Positions 35,681-44,752 are shown, numbered from the stretch's first letter. The stretch: DNA of 64,000 nt from Rhodanobacter sp. A1T4 (GCF_014207185.1 NZ_JACHCP010000006.1:310001-374000), one strand, 5' to 3'. Notes: generated by a model not told the origin, from the letters alone. Numbers and translations are program-made.

Positions 35681-37033
35681 ATGTCAGTCAAACCACCATC
35701 ACCCTTTGTAAAACGGCCCGCCCTGCGCCTACGTCTGGCACTTGGCGCTTTCGGTAGCATCGCAGCGACAGGTCTGTCCATGGCCTTGCTGGCCGCAGTA
35801 CCCGTGCAGACGCTGCAGGCGCAGACTGCGCCCAGTTGCGCGGCGGCCTGGAGCGCGTCGCAGGTTTACACCGCCGGCAATACTGCCAGCGAAAACGGCA
35901 TCAACTATCTGGCGAACTGGTGGACGCAGGGCAATGACCCGGCGACCAACAGCGGTGGGGCGGGCTCCGGCCAACCCTGGACATCCCAAGGTTCCTGCGG
36001 TGCGGCTCCCGCACCGGCCCCCGCGCCAGCTCCCGCACCGGCCCCAGCCCCAGCCCCAGCCCCAGCCCCAGCCCCTGCGCCAGGCAGTCTGCTGTTCAGT
36101 CCGTACAAGGACGTCACCATCAATCTCAACTGGAACACCAACGTGATGCAAACGGCGGTGACCGGCACAACGATTCCGGTGGTCGGCAGCGGCAGCCTTG
36201 TCTCGACCGTCGAACCCAATCTCGGCGCAATCACGCTGGCTTTTGCAACGGGCGAATGCGGCAGCGAGAACTGGGGCGGTATTCCCGCGGCCAGCTTTGC
36301 CAGCGCAAACATTCAGGCGCTTTCCAATGCGGGCGTGAACTACGTGGTTTCCACCGGCGGTCAGGCGGGTGTTTTCACCTGCTCGACGCCATCGGGCATG
36401 GCTCAATTCCTTTCGACCTACAACTCATCGCATCTGGTCGGTATGGATTTCGATATCGAAGGAGGCCAGACCCAGGCGGAGATCAGCAGTCTGGTGACCG
36501 AGGCTGCCTATGCGCATACGCTGTATCCGAATCTGCGCATCTCCTTCACGCTGGCCACACTGGGAGCATCGGATGGCAGTTACGGCGGGCTCAATTCGCT
36601 GGGCGATATGGTGGTCAAGTCGATCAAGAGCGCCAATCTCAGCAGTTACACGATCAACCTGATGGTGATGGATTTTGGTGGGGCCAGTTCCAGCGTCTGC
36701 GTGGTATCCAACGGCGCGTGCAACATGGGGCAGTCCGCGATCCAGGCAGCGGAAAATCTGGAGCATACCTACGGCATCCCGGCCAGCCAGATCGAGCTGA
36801 CGCCGATGATCGGCATGAACGATGTCTCCAGCGAAGTGTTCTCTCTCACCGATGTCGATACGCTCACCAATTACGCAGTGAGCAATGGCCTGGTGGGCAT
36901 CCATTTCTGGTCGCTGGATCGCGATACACCTTGTTCAAGCAATACCGGTTCGGCGTCGGCAACGTGCAACTCGGTCAGCGGCAGTACGTCGTTGCAATAC
37001 ACCAACCGTTTCCTGCAGGACTTGGGGCGGTAA
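35681..37033 (+). CDS. Secreted GH18 chitinase with chitin-binding module
   Basis: Secreted enzyme of 450 residues that cleaves chitin. The ATG at 35681 follows GGAGAGG. A signal peptide with a long n-region ends near residue 48 (VQTLQA-QTA). Residues 52-106 are a CBM5/12-like chitin-binding module (AAAWSASQVYTAGNTASENGINYLANWWTQG...). Residues 108-134 are a Pro-Ala linker. The GH18 domain fills 138-450, with the catalytic motif as DFDIE (Asp256, Asp258, Glu260), TGGQAG and the late IHFWSLDRD. Compact length and the VGMDFDIEG form fit the ChiD/bacterial subgroup without an insertion domain. It is a single gene behind two operators and with its own terminator, so it is likely induced by chitin products. 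Confidence 0.95.
   Translation: MSVKPPSPFVKRPALRLRLALGAFGSIAATGLSMALLAAVPVQTLQAQTAPSCAAAWSASQVYTAGNTASENGINYLANWWTQGNDPATNSGGAGSGQPWTSQGSCGAAPAPAPAPAPAPAPAPAPAPAPAPAPGSLLFSPYKDVTINLNWNTNVMQTAVTGTTIPVVGSGSLVSTVEPNLGAITLAFATGECGSENWGGIPAASFASANIQALSNAGVNYVVSTGGQAGVFTCSTPSGMAQFLSTYNSSHLVGMDFDIEGGQTQAEISSLVTEAAYAHTLYPNLRISFTLATLGASDGSYGGLNSLGDMVVKSIKSANLSSYTINLMVMDFGGASSSVCVVSNGACNMGQSAIQAAENLEHTYGIPASQIELTPMIGMNDVSSEVFSLTDVDTLTNYAVSNGLVGIHFWSLDRDTPCSSNTGSASATCNSVSGSTSLQYTNRFLQDLGR
36002..36082 (+). repeat. Pro-Ala linker repeat in the chitinase gene
   Basis: In-frame hexamer-like repeats (variants of GCCCCA/GCACCG) encode about 13 Pro-Ala units between the binding module and the catalytic domain. 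The 3' half (GCCCCA repeated) is more uniform and could slip in replication. Confidence 0.9.
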
Positions 37034-37100
37034 GAGGAAGTACGGTGCGGCGAATCGATCGGCAAGGTTTGATTCGCTGGAAATAGATGGAGTGAAACTC

Positions 37101-37149
37101 AGGTCCGATGGCGAGAGATGACAACTCTTACCATCGGACCTTTTGTTTT
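37101..37149 (+). terminator. Rho-independent terminator of the chitinase gene
   Basis: 11-bp stem AGGTCCGATGG/CCATCGGACCT (37101-37111, 37131-37141) with a 19-base loop, then TTTTGTTTT. The right arm merges into the T-run. Confidence 0.85.
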
Positions 37150-37267
37150 CATGCGGAGGTTCACGTCGATACGATCAAGCAGAGTCGCCTCACGAGAGAT
37201 CAAGCTGCTGACAGCAAGCTGATTGTCCAGATGATCATTTAGACATCCAAACAAGCCAGCCAATGCA

Positions 37268-37573
37268 TCAGACATATCGCGGTATCGGACCCACTTGCGG
37301 CGTCTGATCGGGTAGGTCGACCAGAGTGTCATCGACAAAGCACCAGCCCCAGCCTTCGGGGGGATCGTAGCCTTCGATGATCGGATGCTTGGTGGCATGG
37401 TAGTGGGCGGTACCATGGCGTCCCGGCGACTGGTCGCAACAGCCGACGTGACCGCAGGTCCGGCACAGCCGCAGATGGACCCAGTGCGAGCCGGACTTGA
37501 GGCATTCCTCACAGCCAAGCGTGCGTGGCGTTACGTCGGCAATATCGGCAAGGTGCTTGCAGTAATCACTCAT
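37268..37573 (-). CDS. UBP-type zinc finger protein
   Basis: A 101-residue cytoplasmic protein consisting of one UBP zinc finger (Cys at about 5, 21, 24, 37, 40, then CDQSPGRHGTAHYHATKHP with the His ligands). In eukaryotes the fold binds ubiquitin C-termini; bacteria lack ubiquitin and the role here is unknown. Its ATG overlaps the stop of the upstream flavoprotein by 4 bases, so the two are translationally coupled. The fused or paired arrangement with CNB-thioredoxin-reductase proteins recurs in bacteria and suggests a functional pair. Confidence 0.92.
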   Translation of the reverse strand: MSDYCKHLADIADVTPRTLGCEECLKSGSHWVHLRLCRTCGHVGCCDQSPGRHGTAHYHATKHPIIEGYDPPEGWGWCFVDDTLVDLPDQTPQVGPIPRYV

Positions 37574-39279
37574 GCAGTGGATTCCGGTAGTCGGGCAGGG
37601 GATGCAGCAAGTACCTGATGGAGGGCGGCAACGACTTGGGCGCCTTCACCTACTGCTGCGGCTACGCGCTTGGTCGAGCCAGCGCGCACGTCGCCAATAG
37701 CGAATACACCGGGCACACTGGTTTCCAGCGCCAGCGGTGCGCGGGCAGCGGCCGACCATATCGGCCCGCTGGCGATCTGGCCGGTGCAGATAAAGCCATT
37801 GGCATCCACGTCGACGTTGCAGCTCTCCAGCCATGCCGCGTTGGGATCGGCGCCAACGAACAGAAACAAGTGACGTAGCGGTCCGGTCCACTCGGCACCG
37901 GTATCGCGATGACGGAACGTTGCGCCAGTCAGTCCACTGGTCACGTCGCCCTGCAACGCCGTGACTTCGGTACGCGTATGCAAGGTGACATTGGGTAGCG
38001 CGGCGATACGTTCGATCAGGTAACGCGACATTGATGCGTCGAGTGAATCACTGCGTACGACCAGGTGCAGATGTTTGACCCGCGGGGCCATGAAGGCGAC
38101 CGCCTGTCCCGCCGAGTTGCCACCGCCGACCAGGGCGATCTCCTCACCCTCGCACAGCTTGGCTTCCACTGGTGAGGCCCAGTACGACACACCGGCGCCT
38201 TCGAACAGGCTCAGGTTTTCGATATCGATACGTCGATAGCGCGCACCGGACGCAACCACGACGCTACGCGCCTGCATGCCCATGCCATTCTCAAGCCGCA
38301 GGGTAAAAAGGTCGCCTGGCTGGCGCTCATCGCCGCCGCATTCCAGCGCAGTGACATTGACCGGAATGGCGATCTCGGCGCCGAACTTCTGCGCCTGGGT
38401 AAATGCGCGTGCAGCCAATGCATGGCCGGAGATGCCAGTGGGAAAGCCAAGGTAATTCTCGATGCGCGCCGACGCGCCGGCCTGCCCGCCGAACGAGCGT
38501 GTATCCAGCACCAGTACTGAAAGGCCTTCGGACGCGGCATACACTGCCGTCGCCAAGCCGGCAGGGCCAGCGCCGACCACGGCCACGTCGAAGATCCGAT
38601 CCGGATCGAGCTCCGGCGTCATGCCGAGGCACGCGGCAAGGTCGACGTTGGTCGGGTGCTTCAGCAGCGAGCCGTTAGGGCACAGCACGATCGGCAACTC
38701 ATCGTCGTGTACGCCAAACCGCTCGACGAGGGCTTGACCATCGCCACCGTCGGCCACGTCGAGCAGCGAATACGGATGGCCGTTACGGGTGAGAAAACCC
38801 TGCAGTCGCACCAGCGTGGGCTCACCCGGCCGACCAGCCAGCAAGGTGCCGGCACCTTCCGCAATCAGCATCGTACGGCGCAAAAGAAAAGCCCGCATGA
38901 TGATCTCGCCGATCTCGGCCGAGCCGATGATCAGCGCGCGTAGATGTGCTGTATCGAAACGCAACGCTTCGCAGCCGGCGACTCCGGCACGCGCTTCGGC
39001 CAGCGCCGAGCGGCCGCCGAGCTGACTCACTTCGCCGGTGATACCGCCAATCGGCAGCACGGCGATCAGCTGATCCTCACCCATTGCATGCCCGCGAGTG
39101 ACCGTCACTTCGCCCGAGGTGACGATGAATACCGGTGCATGCCGTTCGCCCAGGGCATACAGCGTTTCGCCTGGCTCGAATCGTTGCGGCGGTGCCGTCG
39201 CAAAATGCTGCGCTACCGCTATCTGCACCGCGCAGAGTGTGGGGAACAGCTGATCACGTCGCGTCTGGGCCAAACTCAT
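37570..39279 (-). CDS. Cyclic-nucleotide-binding domain fused to thioredoxin-reductase-like flavoprotein
   Basis: A 569-residue cytoplasmic protein. I start at the ATG at 39279; the frame goes up to a GTG at 39423 without support. Residues about 20-140 are a cyclic-nucleotide-binding (Crp-like) domain (APPQRFEPGETLYALGERHAPVFIVTSGEVTV). After a linker region (about 150-225), a two-Rossmann FAD/NADPH domain starts with VAVVGAGPAGLATAVYAASEGLSVLVLD and has LVGGGNSAGQA for NADPH and GVFAIGDVRAG for FAD. Where E. coli TrxB has its redox CATC, this protein has WASP (in GVSYWASPVEAKLC), so it cannot be a classical thioredoxin reductase. Coupled to the UBP zinc-finger gene. Confidence 0.93.
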   Translation of the reverse strand: MSLAQTRRDQLFPTLCAVQIAVAQHFATAPPQRFEPGETLYALGERHAPVFIVTSGEVTVTRGHAMGEDQLIAVLPIGGITGEVSQLGGRSALAEARAGVAGCEALRFDTAHLRALIIGSAEIGEIIMRAFLLRRTMLIAEGAGTLLAGRPGEPTLVRLQGFLTRNGHPYSLLDVADGGDGQALVERFGVHDDELPIVLCPNGSLLKHPTNVDLAACLGMTPELDPDRIFDVAVVGAGPAGLATAVYAASEGLSVLVLDTRSFGGQAGASARIENYLGFPTGISGHALAARAFTQAQKFGAEIAIPVNVTALECGGDERQPGDLFTLRLENGMGMQARSVVVASGARYRRIDIENLSLFEGAGVSYWASPVEAKLCEGEEIALVGGGNSAGQAVAFMAPRVKHLHLVVRSDSLDASMSRYLIERIAALPNVTLHTRTEVTALQGDVTSGLTGATFRHRDTGAEWTGPLRHLFLFVGADPNAAWLESCNVDVDANGFICTGQIASGPIWSAAARAPLALETSVPGVFAIGDVRAGSTKRVAAAVGEGAQVVAALHQVLAASPARLPESTA

Positions 39280-39514
39280 CGATTGCTCGCAGGGTCGCGT
39301 GACTTTGCAGTGTCGCCCCGCCGGGTACGGGCTGGCAAGTAAAGGCACTCCTTCATCGCCGTGTTGATTACCCGCTCCATGCACCTGTCCGGTCACGTTG
39401 ATCTGGGCTTTCTCCCGATACACGACCTCAAGCGATTAAATGCCTTACGGACACACGTTAGCGCGTATTATAGCTTTTCCAAAATGCGCACGACGCGTGT
39501 TCTCCGGACCACAG

Positions 39515-39940
39515 ATGCCGACTGACGCACACGGTATCCAAGGCTTGCTTGCCAGACGAGCAGGGGAAGGTGCGGACCCGCCGACCATTGCCGCCGCTGC
39601 CGTTTCGATATGGCATGACATTGATGTCGCGCTAGCCCCGATTATTGGCCAGCCTGGCGTTGCGGCACTATACAAGCGCAGCCTGTACCTGACGCTGGCC
39701 GATCATTCCTGTCTTGTCACTGCGTATGAAGGTTCATTACGCCCCGGCGAGTTTGCCGGCCTCGATATCGCGCTATCGCAGCAGACACCAGCAGAGGCGT
39801 CTGCCGCCATTATCGCTTTGCTCAACACTTTCCATGATCTTCTTACTCATCTGATCGGTGGGTCGCTGCTCGAGCGGCTGCTGCGTTCGGTAAGGGATAA
39901 ACCATTCAGCGGCGATGCCGTAAAGGACACCTCGCCATGA
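39515..39940 (+). CDS. Unnamed small protein beside KaiC-like ATPase (copy 1)
   Basis: A 141-residue, mostly helical cytoplasmic protein, starting at the ATG at 39515 (MPTDAHGIQGLLARRAG); the longer frame to 39440 is not needed. It has no motif I recognise. Conserved blocks shared with copy 2 (43268) are DAHGI, AVSIWHDIDVALAPI, GVAALYKRSLYLT, ALLNTFHDLLTHLIGGS and ERLLRSV-DKP. The conservation, helical size and coupling suggest an adaptor, possibly for the KaiC-like ATPase, whose ATG overlaps its stop by 4 bases. Homologues I have seen are annotated only as hypothetical. Confidence 0.82.
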   Translation: MPTDAHGIQGLLARRAGEGADPPTIAAAAVSIWHDIDVALAPIIGQPGVAALYKRSLYLTLADHSCLVTAYEGSLRPGEFAGLDIALSQQTPAEASAAIIALLNTFHDLLTHLIGGSLLERLLRSVRDKPFSGDAVKDTSP

Positions 39941-41427
39941 CCAGGGTCAAAGCCATCATCCATCGCCTCGCCACGGGAGTACCCGGACTGGACGAGGTGT
40001 TCGGCGGCGGTCTGCCGGAGTTTTCCTTCAACCTCATCGCCGGTCCGCCGGGCTCGGGCAAGACAACGCTGGCCCATCAGATCATGTTTGCGCTGGCCAC
40101 GCCGCAGCGTCCTGCGCTGTATTTCACGGTACTCGGCGAGCCGCCGCTGAAAATGTTCCGCTACCAGCAACAGTTCGAGTTCTTCGACACGGAAAAAGTC
40201 AATCAGTCCGTTCACTTCATCAACCTGGCCGAAGAAACCGCCACGGGCGATTTGTCCAAGGTGCTGGCGCGGATGGTTGCCGAGGTCGAAACGCATGGCC
40301 CGTCCCTGGTGTTTGTCGACTCGTTCCGTTCGGTCATTCTCGCTGGCGAAGGCGAGAGCAATGCGTTCATCAGCCTGCAACATTTCATTCAGCAGTTGGG
40401 CATGCTGATGACGACCTGGCAGGCCACCACCTTTCTGCTTGGTGAATATTTCAGTGATGACGATCCCAGTCCGGTATTCACTGTCGCCGATGGCTTGATC
40501 TGGCTACGTCAAAGCGTGCAGAGCAATTCGATGGTGCGCAAGATGGAGATCATGAAGATGCGCGGGCAACCGTCCCTGCCGGGGCTGCACACCTTCCGCA
40601 TCAGCGACAACGGGATCCATGTATTTGCGCCGACATCGCCGGTCTCGCTTACCGATTGGCAACCCGCGCCTGCCTCCGATGTTCGGGTGAAGATGGGGGT
40701 GCCGGGTCTTGACGCGATGATGGGCGGTGGTTTGCCGCGCGGCTATTCGCTGCTCGTTGCCGGCCCATCGGGCTCGGGCAAGAGCATTCTGGCATCGGCT
40801 TTTCTGGCCGAGGGCGCGCGCTTGGGGGAAACGGGCGTGATCGCCGCGTTCGAGCAGCGTCCACAGCAGTCTCGTGGCCGTGTGCTGGCCGAGCTGATCG
40901 AGAGCGACCGCGTCGGCGTGGTCGATACCCGCTCGCTCGCGTTGTCGGTGGATGAGATCGCAATACTGCTGATCGCGGAGATTCGCCGGCTCAAGGCAAC
41001 CCGTGTGGTGATCGATTCGTTGTCCGGATTCGAACTGGCGCTGGCGCCCACTTTTCGCGAAGACTTTCGCGAGTCGTTGTCGCGAATGGTGTCGGCGCTC
41101 ACCGATATCGGTGTCACCGTGCTGATGACCTCCGAGCTGGAGGATCGTTACAACGAACTGAGCTTCAGTCCCTACGGCACGGCATTTCTTACCGACGCCA
41201 TTATCGTGCAGCGGTATATCGAAGTGGACAGTCGGCTTCAACGCATGATGGCGGTGGTGAAGGTGCGCGCCAGCGCGCATTCAAACGCGCTGCATCTGTT
41301 CCATATCGACGACGACGGCATCAAGCTCGACGAGATGCTTGCCGGCTACGAAGGGCTGCTGGGCGGCAGGCCGACCCGCAGCCACAGCCTGTTGAACGGA
41401 CCGACCTCCGGTGCCGACGATGGATGA
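39937..41427 (+). CDS. KaiC-like double-domain RecA-fold ATPase
   Basis: A 496-residue tandem ATPase like KaiC. Domain 1 has Walker A GPPGSGKTT (36-44) and Walker B SLVFVDSF (Asp128); domain 2 has Walker A GPSGSGKS (276-283) and Walker B RVVIDSLSGFE (Asp360). Both begin with GVPGLDE/GVPGLDA and a GGGLP loop, the KaiC pattern. No kaiA or kaiB lies nearby, so it is not evidence for a circadian clock; non-cyanobacterial KaiC-like proteins act in stress signalling with partner kinases. It is the central gene of a four-gene set, coupled to copy 1 of the small protein and followed 24 bases later by a GGDEF-histidine kinase. Confidence 0.93.
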   Translation: MTRVKAIIHRLATGVPGLDEVFGGGLPEFSFNLIAGPPGSGKTTLAHQIMFALATPQRPALYFTVLGEPPLKMFRYQQQFEFFDTEKVNQSVHFINLAEETATGDLSKVLARMVAEVETHGPSLVFVDSFRSVILAGEGESNAFISLQHFIQQLGMLMTTWQATTFLLGEYFSDDDPSPVFTVADGLIWLRQSVQSNSMVRKMEIMKMRGQPSLPGLHTFRISDNGIHVFAPTSPVSLTDWQPAPASDVRVKMGVPGLDAMMGGGLPRGYSLLVAGPSGSGKSILASAFLAEGARLGETGVIAAFEQRPQQSRGRVLAELIESDRVGVVDTRSLALSVDEIAILLIAEIRRLKATRVVIDSLSGFELALAPTFREDFRESLSRMVSALTDIGVTVLMTSELEDRYNELSFSPYGTAFLTDAIIVQRYIEVDSRLQRMMAVVKVRASAHSNALHLFHIDDDGIKLDEMLAGYEGLLGGRPTRSHSLLNGPTSGADDG

Positions 41428-41451
41428 GTACAGCACTATGCCGTCGACGCC

Positions 41452-43092
41452 GTGAACGACCGGATCGATCCGCTCACCGAAACCGAAGCGACGCAGACGC
41501 TTGCGTTGCTCAACGGGCAGGCCGATGACCTGCGGGCGGATCTGGTCAGGTTGCGACAGGAGCTGGCAGCCGTGCAGCTCGACGTCAGCGGTAATCGCGT
41601 AGCCCAGCTGCAGGAGGCCAACCAGATGCTGGTGCTTGCCGCACTGAGTGCGGAAGGCATTGCCAAAACGGCCATCGCCAATCTGAGCGAACTGACCTAT
41701 TCCAGTCAGCGCGATACGCTGACCCACACCGCCAACCGTGCGCTGATGTTGGATCGCCTGACAGTCGCCATTGCCTCGGCAAACCAGCATCAGGCGCGTC
41801 TGGCCATACTCTTTCTCGATCTCGACCATTTTCGCTACATCAACAACACGTTGGGTCATGCCGGTGGCGATGTGGTACTGCAGCTGGTAGCCAGCCGGTT
41901 GAAATCGGTGCTGCAGGATGGTGATACCGTCAGCCGTCACGGCGGCGATGAATTTCTGGTGCTGCTCACTCATGTTTCCGATGCGTCCGATGCCGCACGC
42001 ATCGCCGCCTTGCTGCTTGCCGCCGTCGCCGTGCCCAGTTCCATCGGCATGGTGAGAGTGCAACTTTCCGCCAGCCTCGGCATTGCGATGTATCCGGAAG
42101 ATGGCCTGGACATGGCCACTTTGATCGATCGGGCTGACCTTGCCATGTACCGTTCCAAAGGCCTGGGGCCCGGTGGATTCCAGTTCCACGGTGAAGCGCC
42201 ATTAGGTGAATCAGGTCAGCGCTCGGCCGCGATTCATCTGCTGCCGTTGGTCCGTCACGAGTCATTGCCGGTTGCGGAGGACGTTCGCCTCGCCGATTTG
42301 CGCGATGCCAACGAGCAGCTGGTGATGGCTGCGTTGACTGCGCAGGAGCTGGAGGCACATGCCCGCGAAGCGCACCGCCAACAGATCAAATTCATGGCGA
42401 TGGTGGCGCATGAGCTGCGCAATCCGTTGACGCCGATACGCGTGGCCGCCAGCCTGATGATCGATCGTGATACCAACGACGAGCTATCGCTGGCGCGGTT
42501 GCAGGTGATCATCGACGGTCAGGTAACACATATGTCCCGGCTTATCGGTGATCTGCTGGAAGGCTCGCGCATCAGCACCGGCAAGCTGCGGCTTGAACGC
42601 GGCAGCGTGGAGATGATCGGCGTACTGCGCATGGCCATCGAGGCTTGTCGACCGGCGATGGAGGCAAGAGAGCAGCATATGACGATCGAGCTGCCGCCCG
42701 CGCCGATCGGTTTTCATGGCGATCCGGTACGGCTGGCGCAGATATTCACCAACCTGCTCGACAACGCGTCCAAATACACGCCGCAGGGCGGCAAGATTTC
42801 GCTGGCGCTGATGCTACGCGGTCAGTCGATGGAGATTATCGTGTCGGACAACGGCATCGGCATCTCGGCCGAGGCATTGCCGCACATTTTCGACCTGTTC
42901 GTGCAAGACGCACGCGCGCTGGATCATTCCAGTGGTGGGCTTGGCATCGGGTTGGCTGTGGTTCGCGAACTCGTCGAGGCGCATCAGGGTAGCGTGACCG
43001 GTCACAGCGCCGGACGAAATCTCGGTAGCGAATTTATCGTGACGTTGCCGATGGATTGCCGACTACAGATTGAATCAAACCTCTTGGCATGA
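41452..43092 (+). CDS. Hybrid GGDEF and histidine kinase protein
   Basis: A soluble 546-residue protein with an unusual order: a coiled N-terminus (about 1-60), a GGDEF domain (GGDEF at 164-168, with FLDLDHFRYINNTLGH), a coiled linker (about 280-312), then a histidine kinase with the phospho-accepting His320 in MVAHELRNPL and the ATP-binding N, G1 and G2 boxes (NLLDNASKYTP, SDNGIGI, SGGLGIGLAVV). The N- and linker helices share EANQ/QLVMAALTAQE-like repeats. There is no receiver, PAS or membrane segment. It starts at a GTG at 41452 with a weak ribosome binding site. As part of the KaiC cassette it may link ATPase state to c-di-GMP and phosphorelay. Confidence 0.92.
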   Translation: MNDRIDPLTETEATQTLALLNGQADDLRADLVRLRQELAAVQLDVSGNRVAQLQEANQMLVLAALSAEGIAKTAIANLSELTYSSQRDTLTHTANRALMLDRLTVAIASANQHQARLAILFLDLDHFRYINNTLGHAGGDVVLQLVASRLKSVLQDGDTVSRHGGDEFLVLLTHVSDASDAARIAALLLAAVAVPSSIGMVRVQLSASLGIAMYPEDGLDMATLIDRADLAMYRSKGLGPGGFQFHGEAPLGESGQRSAAIHLLPLVRHESLPVAEDVRLADLRDANEQLVMAALTAQELEAHAREAHRQQIKFMAMVAHELRNPLTPIRVAASLMIDRDTNDELSLARLQVIIDGQVTHMSRLIGDLLEGSRISTGKLRLERGSVEMIGVLRMAIEACRPAMEAREQHMTIELPPAPIGFHGDPVRLAQIFTNLLDNASKYTPQGGKISLALMLRGQSMEIIVSDNGIGISAEALPHIFDLFVQDARALDHSSGGLGIGLAVVRELVEAHQGSVTGHSAGRNLGSEFIVTLPMDCRLQIESNLLA

Positions 43093-43267
43093 CGAGTCGA
43101 GGTCGGTCTTTCAGCGTGTTGCACGGATTCTTCTAAATGGCGACTACATCACAGACTTTCAAAGATTACAGTTTAGACATGTTTACATTTCAAATACTTT
43201 CACATAACAAAACTACACCTATGTTCGCTGTCGAAAGAGCGTATGTCGCGTTTTCTTCAGAGTACAG

Positions 43268-43702
43268 ATGCAGCCAAGACAAGATGATGCGCACGGTATC
43301 AGGGCCATGCTCTCAAGGCGGCTAGGCGCCAATGCCGATATCACCCAACTTGCGGCTTTTGCAGTCTCGATATGGCATGAAGTGGACGCAGTGCTATCGC
43401 CCATCTTCGATGAAACCGGGGTTGTCGCGCTCTACAAAAAGAGCCTTGATCTCACCATAGACCACCATCCCTGCCTCGCGACTGCCCATGAGCATATACA
43501 CAGCCCCAGCAAGTTTGCTGGCTTGGGAGCTGCGCTATCGAAGCAAACGGCCGAGTACGCCTCAGCAGTGATTGTTACTCTATTGAACACTTTCCACGAT
43601 CTGCTCACCCATTTGATCGGAGGCTCGATGTTCGAGCGACTGCTGCGATCCATATGGGACAAGCCGTCCGGCGATGATGCCTTGCAAGATGGCTTATCGT
43701 GA
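43268..43702 (+). CDS. Unnamed small protein beside KaiC-like cassette (copy 2)
   Basis: A 144-residue paralogue of the protein at 39515. It starts MQPRQDDAHGIRAMLSRRLG and shares AVSIWHEVDAVLSPI, GVVALYKKSLDLT, TLLNTFHDLLTHLIGGS and FERLLRSIWDKP. The similarity also covers about 30 bases before each start, so the duplication included part of the leader. It lies 175 bases after the kinase gene in an AT-richer stretch and ends 12 bases before a converging gene. Whether it competes with copy 1 for the same partner is an open guess. It has no known function. Confidence 0.85.
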   Translation: MQPRQDDAHGIRAMLSRRLGANADITQLAAFAVSIWHEVDAVLSPIFDETGVVALYKKSLDLTIDHHPCLATAHEHIHSPSKFAGLGAALSKQTAEYASAVIVTLLNTFHDLLTHLIGGSMFERLLRSIWDKPSGDDALQDGLS

Positions 43703-43714
43703 TCGTTGCCGAAT

Positions 43715-44752
43715 TCATCCGTGAGCAATAGTCGTTGGCGTAATTATTTGCGCTGCGAAGCGCTCCATTTCCTCCAACTGGGGACTCATCTGCAGCAATA
43801 GTAGGTCGAGGCCTGCCGCAGAAAATGCTTCGACGCGTGCGCGCACCTGCTCCGGCGTGCCGACCAGCCCCGGCCGCAGGCCGCGATTGGAGACTGAGTA
43901 TTCCTTTATCTTCATCTCGCGTTCCAGCTGCGTGCCGGAAAGCCACTGGTCGAAGTTGGCAAAGCCGGCGGCTTCGGGATCCAGCGTGGTGATGCGCTCG
44001 ACTTCGGCCAGAGCGTCTTCCTCGGTATCGCGCACGATGGCGTATGCGGCCATGCCGTAGATCATCGGCGGCAGGCCTTCGCGTTCACGGCGGGCGCGCA
44101 TGTCGGCAATCTTCTCGGCGATGAATTCCGGCTCGTCGCCGTGCATCACGTAGGCATCGCAGCGTTTGGCGATCAGCGTCTTGGCCGCTTCGGATTCACC
44201 GCCGGCGTAAATGGTCGGGCGGGGCGAGGAGAGCGGCTTCGGTTCGCAGATGGCGTCCTTCAACTGATAGCGCTCGCCGGTGAAATTGAAAGGCGTCTGT
44301 GTCCATAGGCCATCGACGACCTGCAACCACTCGTTGGTGCGGCCGTAGCGGTCATCGTGCTGGTCGAACTGCAGGCCATATTGCGTGGCCTCGTCGGCCC
44401 ACCATGACGACACCACGTTGAGCGCGAGGCGGCCGCCGGAGATGCGGTCGATATTGGCCGCCTGCTTGGCAAACAGCGCGGGCTGATGGAAATTCGGCCG
44501 TACGGCGACCATGATCTCCAGCTTTTTCGTCACCGCGGCCAGTGCCGCGGCGCTGGACCATGCGTCGAGCGCCGGTTCGGTCACGCCCTTGATGTCGTTG
44601 AGGTTGAGCTCGGCGATCAACGTAAGGTCGTAGCCGATCTGTTCGGCGCGGATGCACAGCTTGCTGAGATAGTCCCAGCTGGCCTCCATGTTCTCGTCGC
44701 GAATATTGCGCAGCCAGCCGCCAAATACCGGTGCCCAGAAACCGTACTTCAT
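43715..44752 (-). CDS. LLM-class flavin-dependent monooxygenase (SsuD/SfnG-like)
   Basis: FMNH2-dependent monooxygenase of 345 residues in the luciferase-like family, near alkanesulfonate monooxygenase SsuD and dimethylsulfone monooxygenase SfnG. Blocks include MKYGFWAPVFGGWLRN, IMVAVRPNFHQPALFAKQAANIDRISGGRLALNVVSSWW, YGRTNEWLQVVDGLW and PRPTIYAGGESEAA. It would need a separate flavin reductase, and none is adjacent. Its ATG overlaps the upstream ATP-grasp stop by 4 bases. The coupling with an ATP-grasp ligase is odd for a sulfonate enzyme and hints at an uncharacterised pathway. Confidence 0.9.
   Translation of the reverse strand: MKYGFWAPVFGGWLRNIRDENMEASWDYLSKLCIRAEQIGYDLTLIAELNLNDIKGVTEPALDAWSSAAALAAVTKKLEIMVAVRPNFHQPALFAKQAANIDRISGGRLALNVVSSWWADEATQYGLQFDQHDDRYGRTNEWLQVVDGLWTQTPFNFTGERYQLKDAICEPKPLSSPRPTIYAGGESEAAKTLIAKRCDAYVMHGDEPEFIAEKIADMRARREREGLPPMIYGMAAYAIVRDTEEDALAEVERITTLDPEAAGFANFDQWLSGTQLEREMKIKEYSVSNRGLRPGLVGTPEQVRARVEAFSAAGLDLLLLQMSPQLEEMERFAAQIITPTTIAHG

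Noticed and set aside
36002-36082. Repeat array resembling a minisatellite or CRISPR
   Set aside because: It is an in-frame Pro-Ala linker between two known domains; there are no spacers.
39937-41427. Circadian clock locus
   Set aside because: KaiA and KaiB are absent and the partners are a kinase and two unnamed proteins, so a clock is not supported.
41281-42189. 302-codon minus-strand frame over the KaiC-like and kinase genes
   Set aside because: It overlaps two real genes in antisense and has no family features.
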